Shown: positions 42,298 through 50,065 of the stretch, one piece after another
Numbering within the stretch: position 1 is the stretch's first letter
Layout of the letters: every line of letters starts with the position of its first letter
Origin: Natronoglycomyces albus
GTDB taxonomy: Bacteria; Actinomycetota; Actinomycetes; Mycobacteriales; Micromonosporaceae
Reading direction: 5' to 3'
Assembly (NCBI RefSeq): GCF_016925535.1
Contig: NZ_CP070496.1
Coordinates: 2,232,001 to 2,296,000, forward strand
Length of the DNA: 64,000 nucleotides
Position numbers and translations under genes: made by a program
Notes under the pieces: generated by a model
Database searches by the model: none
Seen by the model: only the letters and a program-made list of their open reading frames with translations
Told to the model about the DNA's origin: nothing

Positions 42298-43682
42298 TCG
42301 ATCTCCTCATCGAAGCTCAGCACGGCGGCAATTTTTTCCCGGTCGGTAAACAGTTCCAGGTCTTGAGCTAGCTCAGCGGCGTCCACTGAGATCATTCGAG
42401 CCGTCGGCACCGCTGTAGCAACGCGATCGGCCGTCTCTCCGGCGTGTAGGAAGGCTCGCCGGATGCTCGCCTCAGCGTCAGCGGTCTGGAGCCGTCCTGG
42501 ACAGGCCACCAGAGCCAGTGCCAGCGAGCCGCACTTGGTCGTCGGGCGTACTAGATCGGCGCGCGTAGCGATGAGGGCCGCCTCAGTTGGTGAGTAGCGG
42601 TAGATCGGGTATGGCAAGGTGGCCGCGCCCATCAGGTAGATATCGACGGCGGGGCTCGCTCGCGCGGTCTCCATTGCGGTGATCAGGGCAGGCGGCAGAC
42701 CCGATTTGGCCAGTGGCAGCCGGGGGGAGGTGGCGAGGTCGCGATCGTTGATCTCGGGCGAGATTGTGGACGGAGATAGGTTTCGGTTGAGCCATTCCCA
42801 TTGCGACAGTGTGTTCGCCTGTGAGTGGGTCGATTCGCTGCGGGTCACGTCGCAGGTGGGGCATTGGGGGTCGGGGACGACATCCCGGTGGCTAAAGGAG
42901 CCGGAGACGGGGTCCCACTGCCATAGGCGGTGGGGTGGGCGCGGTGGGTTGAACCCTGTGGCCATGGCGTGAACCTCGGCGATGGCTAGGGCACTCATGA
43001 TGCCGATGTGGGCCGCTTGGGGGTTCGCCGAGGCAGGGCTTATGCCGCTGTGGCGAAAGCACGCTAGACACGTGGTCGCCGGTCCGGTGAAGACGGGCCC
43101 CAGGTGAAGTTGGCCGGTAGCAGCGACCCGCAAGAGGTCGATTTTGTTTCGTCTGGCGAACGCATAAGCGGCTGGCAGATGTTCTGCGACGTCACAGGCG
43201 ATCACCAAGGCGTTGCTGGTCGCGGGTGGTTCGCCCAGGTCCGAAACCCGTCCCATTCCAGCCTTGATCGCGTCGGTTCTCAGCCGCGCGAAGATTTCGC
43301 TGGGCGCGGCTATGAAGAGCTCTTGTTTATTCAGGGCTTGCGCGACCGCGGTGGGGTGATCGTGGGCGCCTGTCACCGACAGATGACGCGCCACGAAGGC
43401 GGTGGCCGCGTCGGGACTGGCCTCACCTGGGCCGGTCACCAGTAGGCCTCGCTGCCGCAATGCATCCAGCAGGGTTGTCACGTGGTCAAGTGGGACGTCC
43501 AGCTGGCTGGCCAACTGGGCGGGCGAGGAGTGTCCGTCCAACAGAGGCAGCAGCGAGGCCAGGATAGCTGTCGAGGCGGCGCCGCTAATGCGGACCCGGC
43601 GGGGCCCGCCTTCTATCAGGATGAGGCCCGGTTCGGCCACGATGGCGAGGCCAGGTGCCAAGAGTGGATGGCGCGGCGTCAT
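42288..43682 (-). CDS. TOMM cyclodehydratase partner: leader-binding winged helix plus E1-like domain
   Basis: 464 residues from ATG 43682 (AAAGGAG upstream, ATGA overlap). Residues ~1-85 look like the RRE/winged-helix leader-peptide-binding module (LLLIEGGPRRVRISG-like start, LASLLPLLDGHSSPAQLASQ). The rest resembles the ThiF/E1-like fold of TOMM C-proteins (TIGR03882-type), with two CxxC pairs (Cys205/208 and Cys274/277) for structural zinc. It would present the precursor to YcaO. An additional ~180 C-terminal residues (VDIYLMGAATLPYPIYRYSP) are of the type seen in actinobacterial members. Confidence 0.8.
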   Translation of the reverse strand: MTPRHPLLAPGLAIVAEPGLILIEGGPRRVRISGAASTAILASLLPLLDGHSSPAQLASQLDVPLDHVTTLLDALRQRGLLVTGPGEASPDAATAFVARHLSVTGAHDHPTAVAQALNKQELFIAAPSEIFARLRTDAIKAGMGRVSDLGEPPATSNALVIACDVAEHLPAAYAFARRNKIDLLRVAATGQLHLGPVFTGPATTCLACFRHSGISPASANPQAAHIGIMSALAIAEVHAMATGFNPPRPPHRLWQWDPVSGSFSHRDVVPDPQCPTCDVTRSESTHSQANTLSQWEWLNRNLSPSTISPEINDRDLATSPRLPLAKSGLPPALITAMETARASPAVDIYLMGAATLPYPIYRYSPTEAALIATRADLVRPTTKCGSLALALVACPGRLQTADAEASIRRAFLHAGETADRVATAVPTARMISVDAAELAQDLELFTDREKIAAVLSFDEEIECR

Positions 43683-44305
43683 TGTGGCTCCTTTACAGGG
43701 GTCTCGATGGGCGCCGCCGCCGCGATCGCCTCGGCTAGGCGGGGGTCTCCCCACGCACTCGATTTTGGACAGTCGGGGCAATCCTGGCGTGCCGATACCT
43801 GGTAGGTCGACAACTGCGAGCTCATGAGGTCCAGCAGGTGCGTCGATCCCGGCATCGGCGCCGCGCATGCCATACGTATGAGAGATTCGGCCAAGCTCAC
43901 GTGGTGCGGCAGATGTCCGTAGACGCCCAAGGTGTCATCGGCGCTATATGCGCGGCGCAATCTCAAGCGAAGCTGGCGGCCAGGATCGTGCTGATCACGG
44001 CGGAATTCGAAGCACGAATAGCAAGGGCCGTTAGTGGGGTCAATCCAGGGGCCAACGATGAGGCGTGGGTGCTCGACCATGACAGGCAGCCATGGGGTTC
44101 CCGCGGCGGCGGCACGACGGTTCCATTCGGCGCAATGGCCCGGTTCGGGTCTCCAGGAGACCAGGACGAGGGCCGATGCGTGGTCGGGTGGGTCCTCTAC
44201 CGGGACGATTCGCGCTCCGAGGTCGCAAAGTTCTCGCGCGACATCGCGCCCGAACTCGCCGATCGCGCTCACGGCAAGCCGGTCTAGGCGAATGGCTGTG
44301 GCCAT
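43679..44305 (-). CDS. short E1-like cyclodehydratase partner with Cys4 zinc site
   Basis: 208 residues from ATG 44305 (AAAGGAGCAGAACTC before it); the frame to 44485 overlaps ycaO and is not needed. The N-terminus is a Rossmann-like strand-helix (LAVSAIGEFGRDVARELCDL), then RLIVGPWIDPTNGPCYSCFE and a late DCPDCPKS, giving Cys95/98 and Cys176/179, the same spacing pattern as in E1-like TOMM C-proteins. It lacks the winged helix of its neighbour, so the two may form a heteromeric partner for YcaO. It overlaps the ycaO 3' end by 22 bp. Confidence 0.75.
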   Translation of the reverse strand: MATAIRLDRLAVSAIGEFGRDVARELCDLGARIVPVEDPPDHASALVLVSWRPEPGHCAEWNRRAAAAGTPWLPVMVEHPRLIVGPWIDPTNGPCYSCFEFRRDQHDPGRQLRLRLRRAYSADDTLGVYGHLPHHVSLAESLIRMACAAPMPGSTHLLDLMSSQLSTYQVSARQDCPDCPKSSAWGDPRLAEAIAAAAPIETPVKEPQ

Positions 44306-45564
44306 GAGTTCTGCTCCTTTTCTGACAGCGCGGGGTAACCCATGCGAGCACACGCTTCGGCTAGCCGCGGATGAGCGCGAAACTGACTGCGCGGATGCAG
44401 AGACATCGGCTGCAAATCGGGCACGATCACAGCCACCGCGCACAGACCCACTCGGCGGAGTTCCGCCGTGGTCAGGTCGGCGCAATAGGCGGCCATGTTA
44501 AGTTCCCGCAGCCGCGACAAGATTTGACGCAGAGCCGTTAGTGGGTCTTCGGGCAGGCCAGGGCCAGGTTCGATGACCAAACGTTGGTCTAGGCCGTCGG
44601 TGAGGAACTCGAATGCCACGCCTCGCTGTGGCTGCGCCATGTACCGAGCGCCGTCCATGATGTCGTTCCACGTGGCGTCCACTTGGTCGGGTGCGGTGGA
44701 GTGCAGGAGCTGCCGGATGGTGAAGACTTCGATGAGCGCCTTTTCAGCGGCCTCGGCTAGTGAGCGCCCGGTGCTCGCCCCGACGAGGTTGCGTCCTTGG
44801 CGGTCATGTGCGGACTGTTGGAGTACATAGACTGTGGGAACACCGATGTCGGTCGTAGCGTCGAATAGGTGGGTGGTGAGGAATCGCCGGCGTCCGGCTT
44901 CGAGTAGGTATCGCACATGGGCCGAATAGGCACTGTGGTGGACCGGAGGCAATGGTAGTTTCTCTAGCCAGGTCAAGGCGATGGCGTCGCGCTCGATGAC
45001 TTCCATGAGCCCGCTCAAGAGCGCCCGAACGGGGTCGGAATGGACAGCGTGCCCGGTCGAAATCTGGAAGCAGATGCGTTCATTGGGTTCGGCATGAATG
45101 CCATATCCAGTCAGGACGGCGGGAAGCCAGGTCGGTTCATTCGTGTATAGGTCCACGCCACGCCGCCACCTGATTTGCGCTGCCGGATCGAAGGGGACGA
45201 AGGGATTATCAGGGTGGGCGTATTCGCTTGTGGTGCAACGAGCCAGCCTCGAATGGTCGAAGACCCTGCCGGGTAGATCTGAGGCCCGAGCGCGCACCAG
45301 CTCAGCGGTTGGGAACGAACCGGCGTAACGCTCATAGGCTTCGGCTATGGCGATGTGACGGGCCAACTGGGCATCGTCCAACAATCGGCCGGTTCCACTC
45401 AGGATGGTGTGACCATGCGTTTCGGTGACTCCATGGTGTCCAATATGGGTGTTGCCCGCGCGAGCGTGAGCCATGCGTACCCGATCCAGTCCGCGCCCAG
45501 CCAGACTGAATCGCACGTCGCTGACAACGCCGAGCGGATGAACGGATTGAGTCAAGGTGTGCAT
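44284..45564 (-). CDS. YcaO-domain azoline-forming cyclodehydratase
   Basis: 426 residues. YcaO ATP-binding elements are present: AIAEAYERYAG (acidic motif I), STGHAVHSDPVRALLSGLMEVIERDA and EAAEKALIEVFTIRQLL, with late LRQILSRLRELNMAAYCADLT. The C-terminal tail ends NSWPQPFA, close to the Pro-rich end required for cyclodehydration. It phosphorylates the amide of Cys/Ser/Thr residues in the precursor core to form azolines, with the E1-like partners downstream. GAGGACCTC precedes ATG 45564. It is the first enzyme gene after the precursor, 130 bp away, with a large stem-loop between. Confidence 0.93.
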   Translation of the reverse strand: MHTLTQSVHPLGVVSDVRFSLAGRGLDRVRMAHARAGNTHIGHHGVTETHGHTILSGTGRLLDDAQLARHIAIAEAYERYAGSFPTAELVRARASDLPGRVFDHSRLARCTTSEYAHPDNPFVPFDPAAQIRWRRGVDLYTNEPTWLPAVLTGYGIHAEPNERICFQISTGHAVHSDPVRALLSGLMEVIERDAIALTWLEKLPLPPVHHSAYSAHVRYLLEAGRRRFLTTHLFDATTDIGVPTVYVLQQSAHDRQGRNLVGASTGRSLAEAAEKALIEVFTIRQLLHSTAPDQVDATWNDIMDGARYMAQPQRGVAFEFLTDGLDQRLVIEPGPGLPEDPLTALRQILSRLRELNMAAYCADLTTAELRRVGLCAVAVIVPDLQPMSLHPRSQFRAHPRLAEACARMGYPALSEKEQNSWPQPFA

Positions 45565-45609
45565 GAGGTCCTCGAATTAGGGCCAGAGGGCGCAGCCATT
45601 GGCTTGGGC

Positions 45610-45671
45610 GGGACCCAGCGGCGGCCTCGGCGGCCCACGTGGGCTTCGGTGGAGGCCCGGAGCTGGGACCC
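45610..45671 (-). terminator. 62-nt nested stem-loop between precursor and ycaO (probable attenuator)
   Basis: Nested pairs: GGGACCCAGC (45610) with GCTGGGACCC (45662, one mismatch), GGCCTC (45623) with GAGGCC (45652), and GCCCAC/GTGGGC (45633-45644) at the tip. There is no U-tract. It lies 24 nt after the precursor stop and would let much more precursor mRNA than enzyme mRNA accumulate. Confidence 0.65.
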
Positions 45672-45694
45672 GGGCCCCACCACGACTGCCTTTT

Positions 45695-45871
45695 CTAACA
45701 GCCGCACCGGACGCTCGAAGCGCAACATCCGGAGATCGTGGAGACATCGGGGTCGTGCGGAGTCAGGTCGCCGGCGTTTTCCAATATGTCGGCCACGAGC
45801 GCGTCCCAGTCTCCGTTCGAGACGTCTTGGACATCAAGGTCGAGTTCTTCGTGCATGGCATGTGCGGACAT
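45695..45871 (-). CDS. TOMM precursor peptide
   Basis: 58 residues from ATG 45871 (GGAGGG 3-4 nt upstream); the frame is open to 45970 but that part is unlike a leader. The acidic leader (HEELDLDVQDVSNGDWDALV, then ADILENAGDL) resembles thiopeptide/TOMM leaders with the LDVQDV motif. The core region VSTISGCCASSVRCGC holds Cys49, 50, 56 and 58, Ser44, 47, 52 and 53 and Thr45, all possible azole sites, and ends in Cys. It sits directly upstream of ycaO on the same strand. The leader/core boundary is not visible; no Gly-Gly motif is at an obvious site. Confidence 0.88.
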   Translation of the reverse strand: MSAHAMHEELDLDVQDVSNGDWDALVADILENAGDLTPHDPDVSTISGCCASSVRCGC

Positions 45872-45987
45872 ATGCCCTCCAAACTGATAGGGGTGGGCGA
45901 TCCGCAAAGGTGCTCGGGTTGCGGAGTCGGCCAGGGCCCAGTGCTCCGCGGTGCGGTCACACTCAAGCACGGATCAGCCCGTCTGCT

Positions 45988-46016
45988 CTATTATTAAGAA
46001 GTATTACTAATAATAG
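45988..46016 (-). promoter_or_regulatory. AT-rich palindrome upstream of the RiPP operon (candidate operator/promoter)
   Basis: CTATTATTA (45988-45996) and TAATAATAG (46008-46016) are perfect inverted repeats around 11 nt, 117-145 nt before the precursor start. The AT content stands out sharply in this GC-rich window. A dimeric regulator site and/or -10 element is likely. Confidence 0.5.
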
Positions 46017-46127
46017 ATGCGTAGACTTTACCACCAGGACAAATGCCGCACCCGCTTTCGGCGACATGAACGCGCAGCTCACCGCATGAATATTCACAAA
46101 ACCAACCGATAACACCGCTACCATAAA

Positions 46128-46143
46128 TGTGATCAACATCACT
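46128..46143. promoter_or_regulatory. CRP/GlxR-like site
   Basis: TGTGA-N6-TCACT, one base off the symmetric CRP/GlxR consensus, lies 257 nt upstream of the precursor start, between the type VII substrate gene and the RiPP operon. Confidence 0.4.
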
Positions 46144-46223
46144 TTGGCAATGCGGGGGTTGACTCGCGCGAGGTCTCGCACCGCAGGTCTACAGTGGCCT
46201 GACCATATAGAACTCTGGAATGA

Positions 46224-47810
46224 TCAGCGGAATGGGTCTTCCCTGTTCTCGGTCGTGCCCCAAGGATCATCCTCCAGCAACCACGAGTCGTAGGCGTCTT
46301 CGGAAGACTCCTCCTCTTCGGGCTCCGTCCTGGTTTGCCCCAACCTCGGTGGCGGAGGCGGTGGCGGGGCCATCGCCCGGACCTGCGGTGCAGCCCGATT
46401 CACCATCGCCCCACCAGATGGGCCCTGGGCACCGGCTCCCGCTGCGCCTCCTTGGCCGCCAGAGCCACCGCCGGAGGGCATGCCACCGCCAGACATCAAC
46501 ATGCCGCCATAAAGGCCGCCCTGTGTGTCACCTTCTCCCCCATGGAGCTGCCAATCAACACCACCATCCTCACCCACCGGCGCGGTAGGCGGAAAAATTG
46601 GAGCCATTCCCGCCGCACTTGCGCCAGGCACTAGACCCATGGAGCTCCCCCACTGGCCGGAGTCATCCAGGTCAGCACTGGCGCCACTGGGAATCATCGG
46701 CAGCATCTGACCGGAGCCACCCAATTCGTAGTTGGGAAGCCGGCCGCCCTGCCCCGCCGTCTCTTGGCCATAGGAGGGAGCGACAATTCCGGGAAAGGTT
46801 TCAGCCTCTCCCTGATAGGCAATATCCGGAAGCCGCCCTACCGTCATGCTGAAGGCAGGCCGCGTCAAACCAGTCTCGGTGTTGATCACTCGTTGACGAA
46901 GATCATCACCTACGGCCACATGGTGCTCATATATCTCCCAGCGCAACTCATCGATGAACTCACGCAACCACATTCCGGCATCCTTGCGTGCCTGCGCCTC
47001 GGCCGTAGTGAGATCCACACCATTGGCCTGGTAGAACATCATCTGTTCTTCAAGCGCCATATGCATCTCATTGACGAAAAGACTCGCCGCGCCCTCATCA
47101 CCGATCGCCCAGGCCAGTGCCGCTTCAGGGGTGAACCTCTCACATTCCCCCTCATGCCACGGGACACGCGCGTGAATCGAAGCGCCTGAGGAAAGTTCCT
47201 GGTACCAAGCCGGGTCGATGTGAAAGTTCGGAATGGGGAACGGCACACCCTCTCCCGAGACTCCTTGCTGTGCGGCGATAATGTCCGAAGATTCACTCAA
47301 GGAATCATGCAGTCTGTGCGCGTTGTCGGCAATCGTGCGGGAAAAAACTGACAATTGATGGATGAGGTCTTGTAGTTCGTCATAGTCCTCCCCCGCATAG
47401 CCAAGCCCGAGCTCCTTGATTCCTGCCTCGATGTCACGCCGGATGGAGTCGACGTCGTCGGCAACGCACGTTTTCCATTCCGCTGCCAGTGGCAACAAGG
47501 CATGGATGTCCTCTGGGCGGACCGCGTCGAGCATCTTAAGGAATGTCGGGCTATCTGGAGTGGGGCGATACTGCCCATTCGGATGGAGGCTTCCTGATTG
47601 ACCAGCATCCACCACCGCCGACATGAGGACTTGCCAGTCAAATTCATCTTGGGTCGAGCCCAGCCCACAACTGCATGGTGTTTGAGCCGAAACCACCTCC
47701 GAGGCCGCCATATTCTCCGAGCGTGGTACGTCGGAGAATGTGGGTCCCACTTCAGCCTCGGAGCCTTGGGCATTGTGCGTGGAGGAGAGGCTCTGTCCAT
47801 GATCGGTCAT
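46224..47810 (-). CDS. large type VII secretion-associated (PPE-like) protein, copy 2
   Basis: 528 residues from ATG 47810. The first ~330 residues are mostly helical, acidic and hold paired helices (PEDIHALLPLAAEWKTCVAD, DYDELQDLIHQLSVFSRTIA). The rest is Gly/Pro/Ser-rich (GGLYGGMLMSGGGMPSGGGS, then PPPPPPPRLG) and ends in an acidic tail DSWLLEDDPWG...EDPFR. Actinobacterial ESX substrates share this helical head, disordered body and W/D-rich tail. It is paired with the small protein at 47884 and is a clear paralogue of the 48297 gene. No membrane component is nearby. Confidence 0.65.
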   Translation of the reverse strand: MTDHGQSLSSTHNAQGSEAEVGPTFSDVPRSENMAASEVVSAQTPCSCGLGSTQDEFDWQVLMSAVVDAGQSGSLHPNGQYRPTPDSPTFLKMLDAVRPEDIHALLPLAAEWKTCVADDVDSIRRDIEAGIKELGLGYAGEDYDELQDLIHQLSVFSRTIADNAHRLHDSLSESSDIIAAQQGVSGEGVPFPIPNFHIDPAWYQELSSGASIHARVPWHEGECERFTPEAALAWAIGDEGAASLFVNEMHMALEEQMMFYQANGVDLTTAEAQARKDAGMWLREFIDELRWEIYEHHVAVGDDLRQRVINTETGLTRPAFSMTVGRLPDIAYQGEAETFPGIVAPSYGQETAGQGGRLPNYELGGSGQMLPMIPSGASADLDDSGQWGSSMGLVPGASAAGMAPIFPPTAPVGEDGGVDWQLHGGEGDTQGGLYGGMLMSGGGMPSGGGSGGQGGAAGAGAQGPSGGAMVNRAAPQVRAMAPPPPPPPRLGQTRTEPEEEESSEDAYDSWLLEDDPWGTTENREDPFR

Positions 47811-47883
47811 TGGCATCCTGGGGTGGTCTCGTGCAGGTACAGACTTTGGAAATCTGACGAGCTGCTAGGGGCGATAGCGTGTC

Positions 47884-48219
47884 TCATCGTTCCCGTTGGG
47901 AATCGGCAGTTCGAAGTTCTTCGACATTGGCGGCCTCGGATTCGCTGTGGCGAGCCAACGCCTCGTCAAGCCCCGACCGCAGCCGCCCGAGAGTATTCTT
48001 CATACCTTGCAGATCATTCCAGACAATCTCGGCCGCCTGACGGTACTCACCAGCACGCGCGGCACCAGGGTCGGTCAGACCAAATGCCGGAGCATGCTGC
48101 AACCGTCCCGATCTCAACGACGAAATCGCGCCACTTTCAAGTTTCTGCTGGGATTCCTCTAGCAAGGTTTGAAAACGGGCAATCGCCGCAGGGTCAAGCT
48201 CTCGGTGTAGGCCGCTCAT
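47884..48219 (-). CDS. small WXG100/EspC-like type VII partner, copy 2
   Basis: 111 residues, predicted two-helix protein: LDPAAIARFQTLLEESQQKLES, a loop with HAPAFGLTDPGAARAGEYRQ, then VWNDLQGMKNTLGRLRSGLDEAL. The P-A-F-G hinge is shared with its paralogue at 50066 (MPAFGVPEIAQVNEQKY). Such small proteins bind a large partner for export by ESX systems. It precedes the large gene by 73 bp and follows a perfect 20-bp stem-loop. Confidence 0.65.
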   Translation of the reverse strand: MSGLHRELDPAAIARFQTLLEESQQKLESGAISSLRSGRLQHAPAFGLTDPGAARAGEYRQAAEIVWNDLQGMKNTLGRLRSGLDEALARHSESEAANVEELRTADSQRER

Positions 48220-48254
48220 GGGAATCTCCAGGGCAATAGGTTAAGGCGGGTGGG

Positions 48255-48300
48255 CTAGGTTGATTGGGGGAGCCAGAAAAGGCTCCCCCAATCAACCTAG
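48255..48300 (-). terminator. perfect 20-bp stem-loop between the two type VII modules
   Basis: Bases 48255-48274 and 48281-48300 pair perfectly (arm CTAGGTTGATTGGGGGAGCC, loop AGAAAA). It includes the stop of the 48297 gene, so each module is probably its own transcript. Confidence 0.85.
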
Positions 48301-50036
48301 CGATATGGGTCGTCCTCTTCATCGGCCACTGCGAACACGTCTTCGTCTTCGCGCAGCCAGTCACTGTTCTTACTCTCGGAATCAGTGTTGTTGCCAGACC
48401 CAGCGCCGCCACCCATAGGCATCATCGCAGCGCCGCCTCCCATGCGGGAGCCACCGGAGCCGCCCGTCCCCGCAGCGCCTGAGGCCCCTGGGGTCCCTGC
48501 GACCACCCCTCCGACCGAGCCAGCTGCCCCCGTGCCAGCGGTGCCAGTGCCAAGTCCGCCGACGCCACTAGCAGGCGCACCGCTGCCTGAGGTGCCGGAT
48601 GGCCCGGACGGAGGTGTGCCCCCATAAAGCCCACCGTCAAAACTAGGCTCATCAGGACGTTCAGGTCGGGGGCGTTCGGGGATTCTCCAGTCCGGTTCAT
48701 CATCCCGCTCGTTGTCCCGCTCGTTGTCTGGTTTCTCGTCCGGTTCGGGTGGGCAAACTGGAAGCTCTGGATCCGGTCCTGGGTACCAAAAGACGCGCTC
48801 CTCCTCGTCGTCTTTTTCCTCTTCATCCACGCTTTCGTCGCGCTCTTTTTCCTCGTCGACAATGTCGTCTTCAGGCGGTGGCGGCGGATCGGGATCCTCT
48901 GTATCGTCTAGATCATCCCGATCGAGGTTCGGCGGGTCGAACGTCGGCGGATCGGGTTGACCCCCTGGGCCATCAGGGCCAATACCGCCTCCCCCACCTC
49001 CTCCACCTGGAGGAGCGGTAGGAAGGTTCCCCAGAGGACCGACCCCCTCAACCAGGTCAACCCCAATGCCCAGTTGGGCGGGGTTCGGTGGATTCCCAGG
49101 GGGTAGGGACAGCTCCATCTCATTGAGTTCACGAACGATGGACTCATGCAGTGTCCTGAGAACTTCCACCCTTTGCGTATGCCCGTCAATGAGCCTCTGT
49201 TCCATGTCCTTGATCATGGGTTCAAGCTTGTCGTGCATATCCTTATGGGCCCGATCTTGAGCTTCCTTTTGGGAACTGACTTGCCCGGACTCCAGCAAAT
49301 AATTCTCATGTGCGGCCACCCAGTCTCGGTAGTCGCCAACGAATGTCTCAGCCTCCGTCGGATTACGAGTTGCCAGCGATATGGCTTCCACGGGTTCAAG
49401 AACTGAGCACGGACCGTCCCGCCACGCTGGTCGAACGTGGACTTTGACGTTGCTCAGGAAACGCGCGTCTTGGTATTCGGTCAGTGGAGGTGGGTATTTG
49501 GCTCCACTACAGGAGGTCTGCAAGTTATCGATGGCCTGAGCACGCCTACGCATGCTGTCAGCCATGCCGCTGGTCTTTTCCAGGATGTCATCGATATGGC
49601 GTACGATTTCACGCGCGTACTCGTCCAATCGATCGAAATCCTCGCCCACCCATTCTCCAGAGAGCTTCTTGAGGCCAGAGACGATGGTGTCACGGCATTC
49701 CCGCAAAGGAGCCGCGAAGTCATTCTTCCAATTGTCGGCGATGGGGAGGATCGCGTGTTGGGCGCCAGCACGGATGTGCGACTTGGCTCTAAGTACCGCA
49801 CCGGGGTCTGGTTCGCCGACTTCCCCACTGGGGGCCGCGCAGTGATCTTCTGGTTCCACCACTACGGACATGGCCTGTTCCCACACCGGCTGGGTGGGAT
49901 TGCACCCGAGGTTGCAATCACAACCCGCGGCCATACTGGTGTACGAGGGATCTGAGTACAAGGTGGCGTTATGTGGCTTCAAAGAGTAGTTCGGCGCGCT
50001 GGGGGTGCGGCCACCGTCGAAAATGGTGTTGCTCAT
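48297..50036 (-). CDS. large type VII secretion-associated (PPE-like) protein, copy 1
   Basis: 579 residues from ATG 50036. A helical head of ~330 residues (VLRAKSHIRAGAQHAILPIA, DFDRLDEYAREIVRHIDDIL) is followed by a Pro/Asp/Glu-rich body (DPDPPPPPEDDIVDEEKERD) and a Gly/Ala-rich section GGLYGGTPPSG. The acidic tail is NSDWLREDEDVFAVADEEDDPYR-like, matching the ...EDPFR end of copy 2. Near the N-terminus both copies keep a Cys-rich patch (GCDCNLGCNP here, TPCSCGLGS there). It is paired with the small gene 30 bp upstream. Function inferred only from architecture. Confidence 0.65.
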   Translation of the reverse strand: MSNTIFDGGRTPSAPNYSLKPHNATLYSDPSYTSMAAGCDCNLGCNPTQPVWEQAMSVVVEPEDHCAAPSGEVGEPDPGAVLRAKSHIRAGAQHAILPIADNWKNDFAAPLRECRDTIVSGLKKLSGEWVGEDFDRLDEYAREIVRHIDDILEKTSGMADSMRRRAQAIDNLQTSCSGAKYPPPLTEYQDARFLSNVKVHVRPAWRDGPCSVLEPVEAISLATRNPTEAETFVGDYRDWVAAHENYLLESGQVSSQKEAQDRAHKDMHDKLEPMIKDMEQRLIDGHTQRVEVLRTLHESIVRELNEMELSLPPGNPPNPAQLGIGVDLVEGVGPLGNLPTAPPGGGGGGGGIGPDGPGGQPDPPTFDPPNLDRDDLDDTEDPDPPPPPEDDIVDEEKERDESVDEEEKDDEEERVFWYPGPDPELPVCPPEPDEKPDNERDNERDDEPDWRIPERPRPERPDEPSFDGGLYGGTPPSGPSGTSGSGAPASGVGGLGTGTAGTGAAGSVGGVVAGTPGASGAAGTGGSGGSRMGGGAAMMPMGGGAGSGNNTDSESKNSDWLREDEDVFAVADEEDDPYR

Positions 50037-50065
50037 ATCAGGTACCAATCACGTGGTGGGCGCTA

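Noticed and set aside
35802-45871. Classification of the cluster as a thiopeptide
   Set aside because: The leader looks thiopeptide-like, but no split LanB dehydratase or pyridine-forming enzyme is present in or next to the operon.
45963-46181. 72-codon hydrophobic minus-strand ORF before the RiPP precursor
   Set aside because: It has no convincing start signal and contains the AT-rich palindrome; more likely a control region, though a small membrane protein is not excluded.
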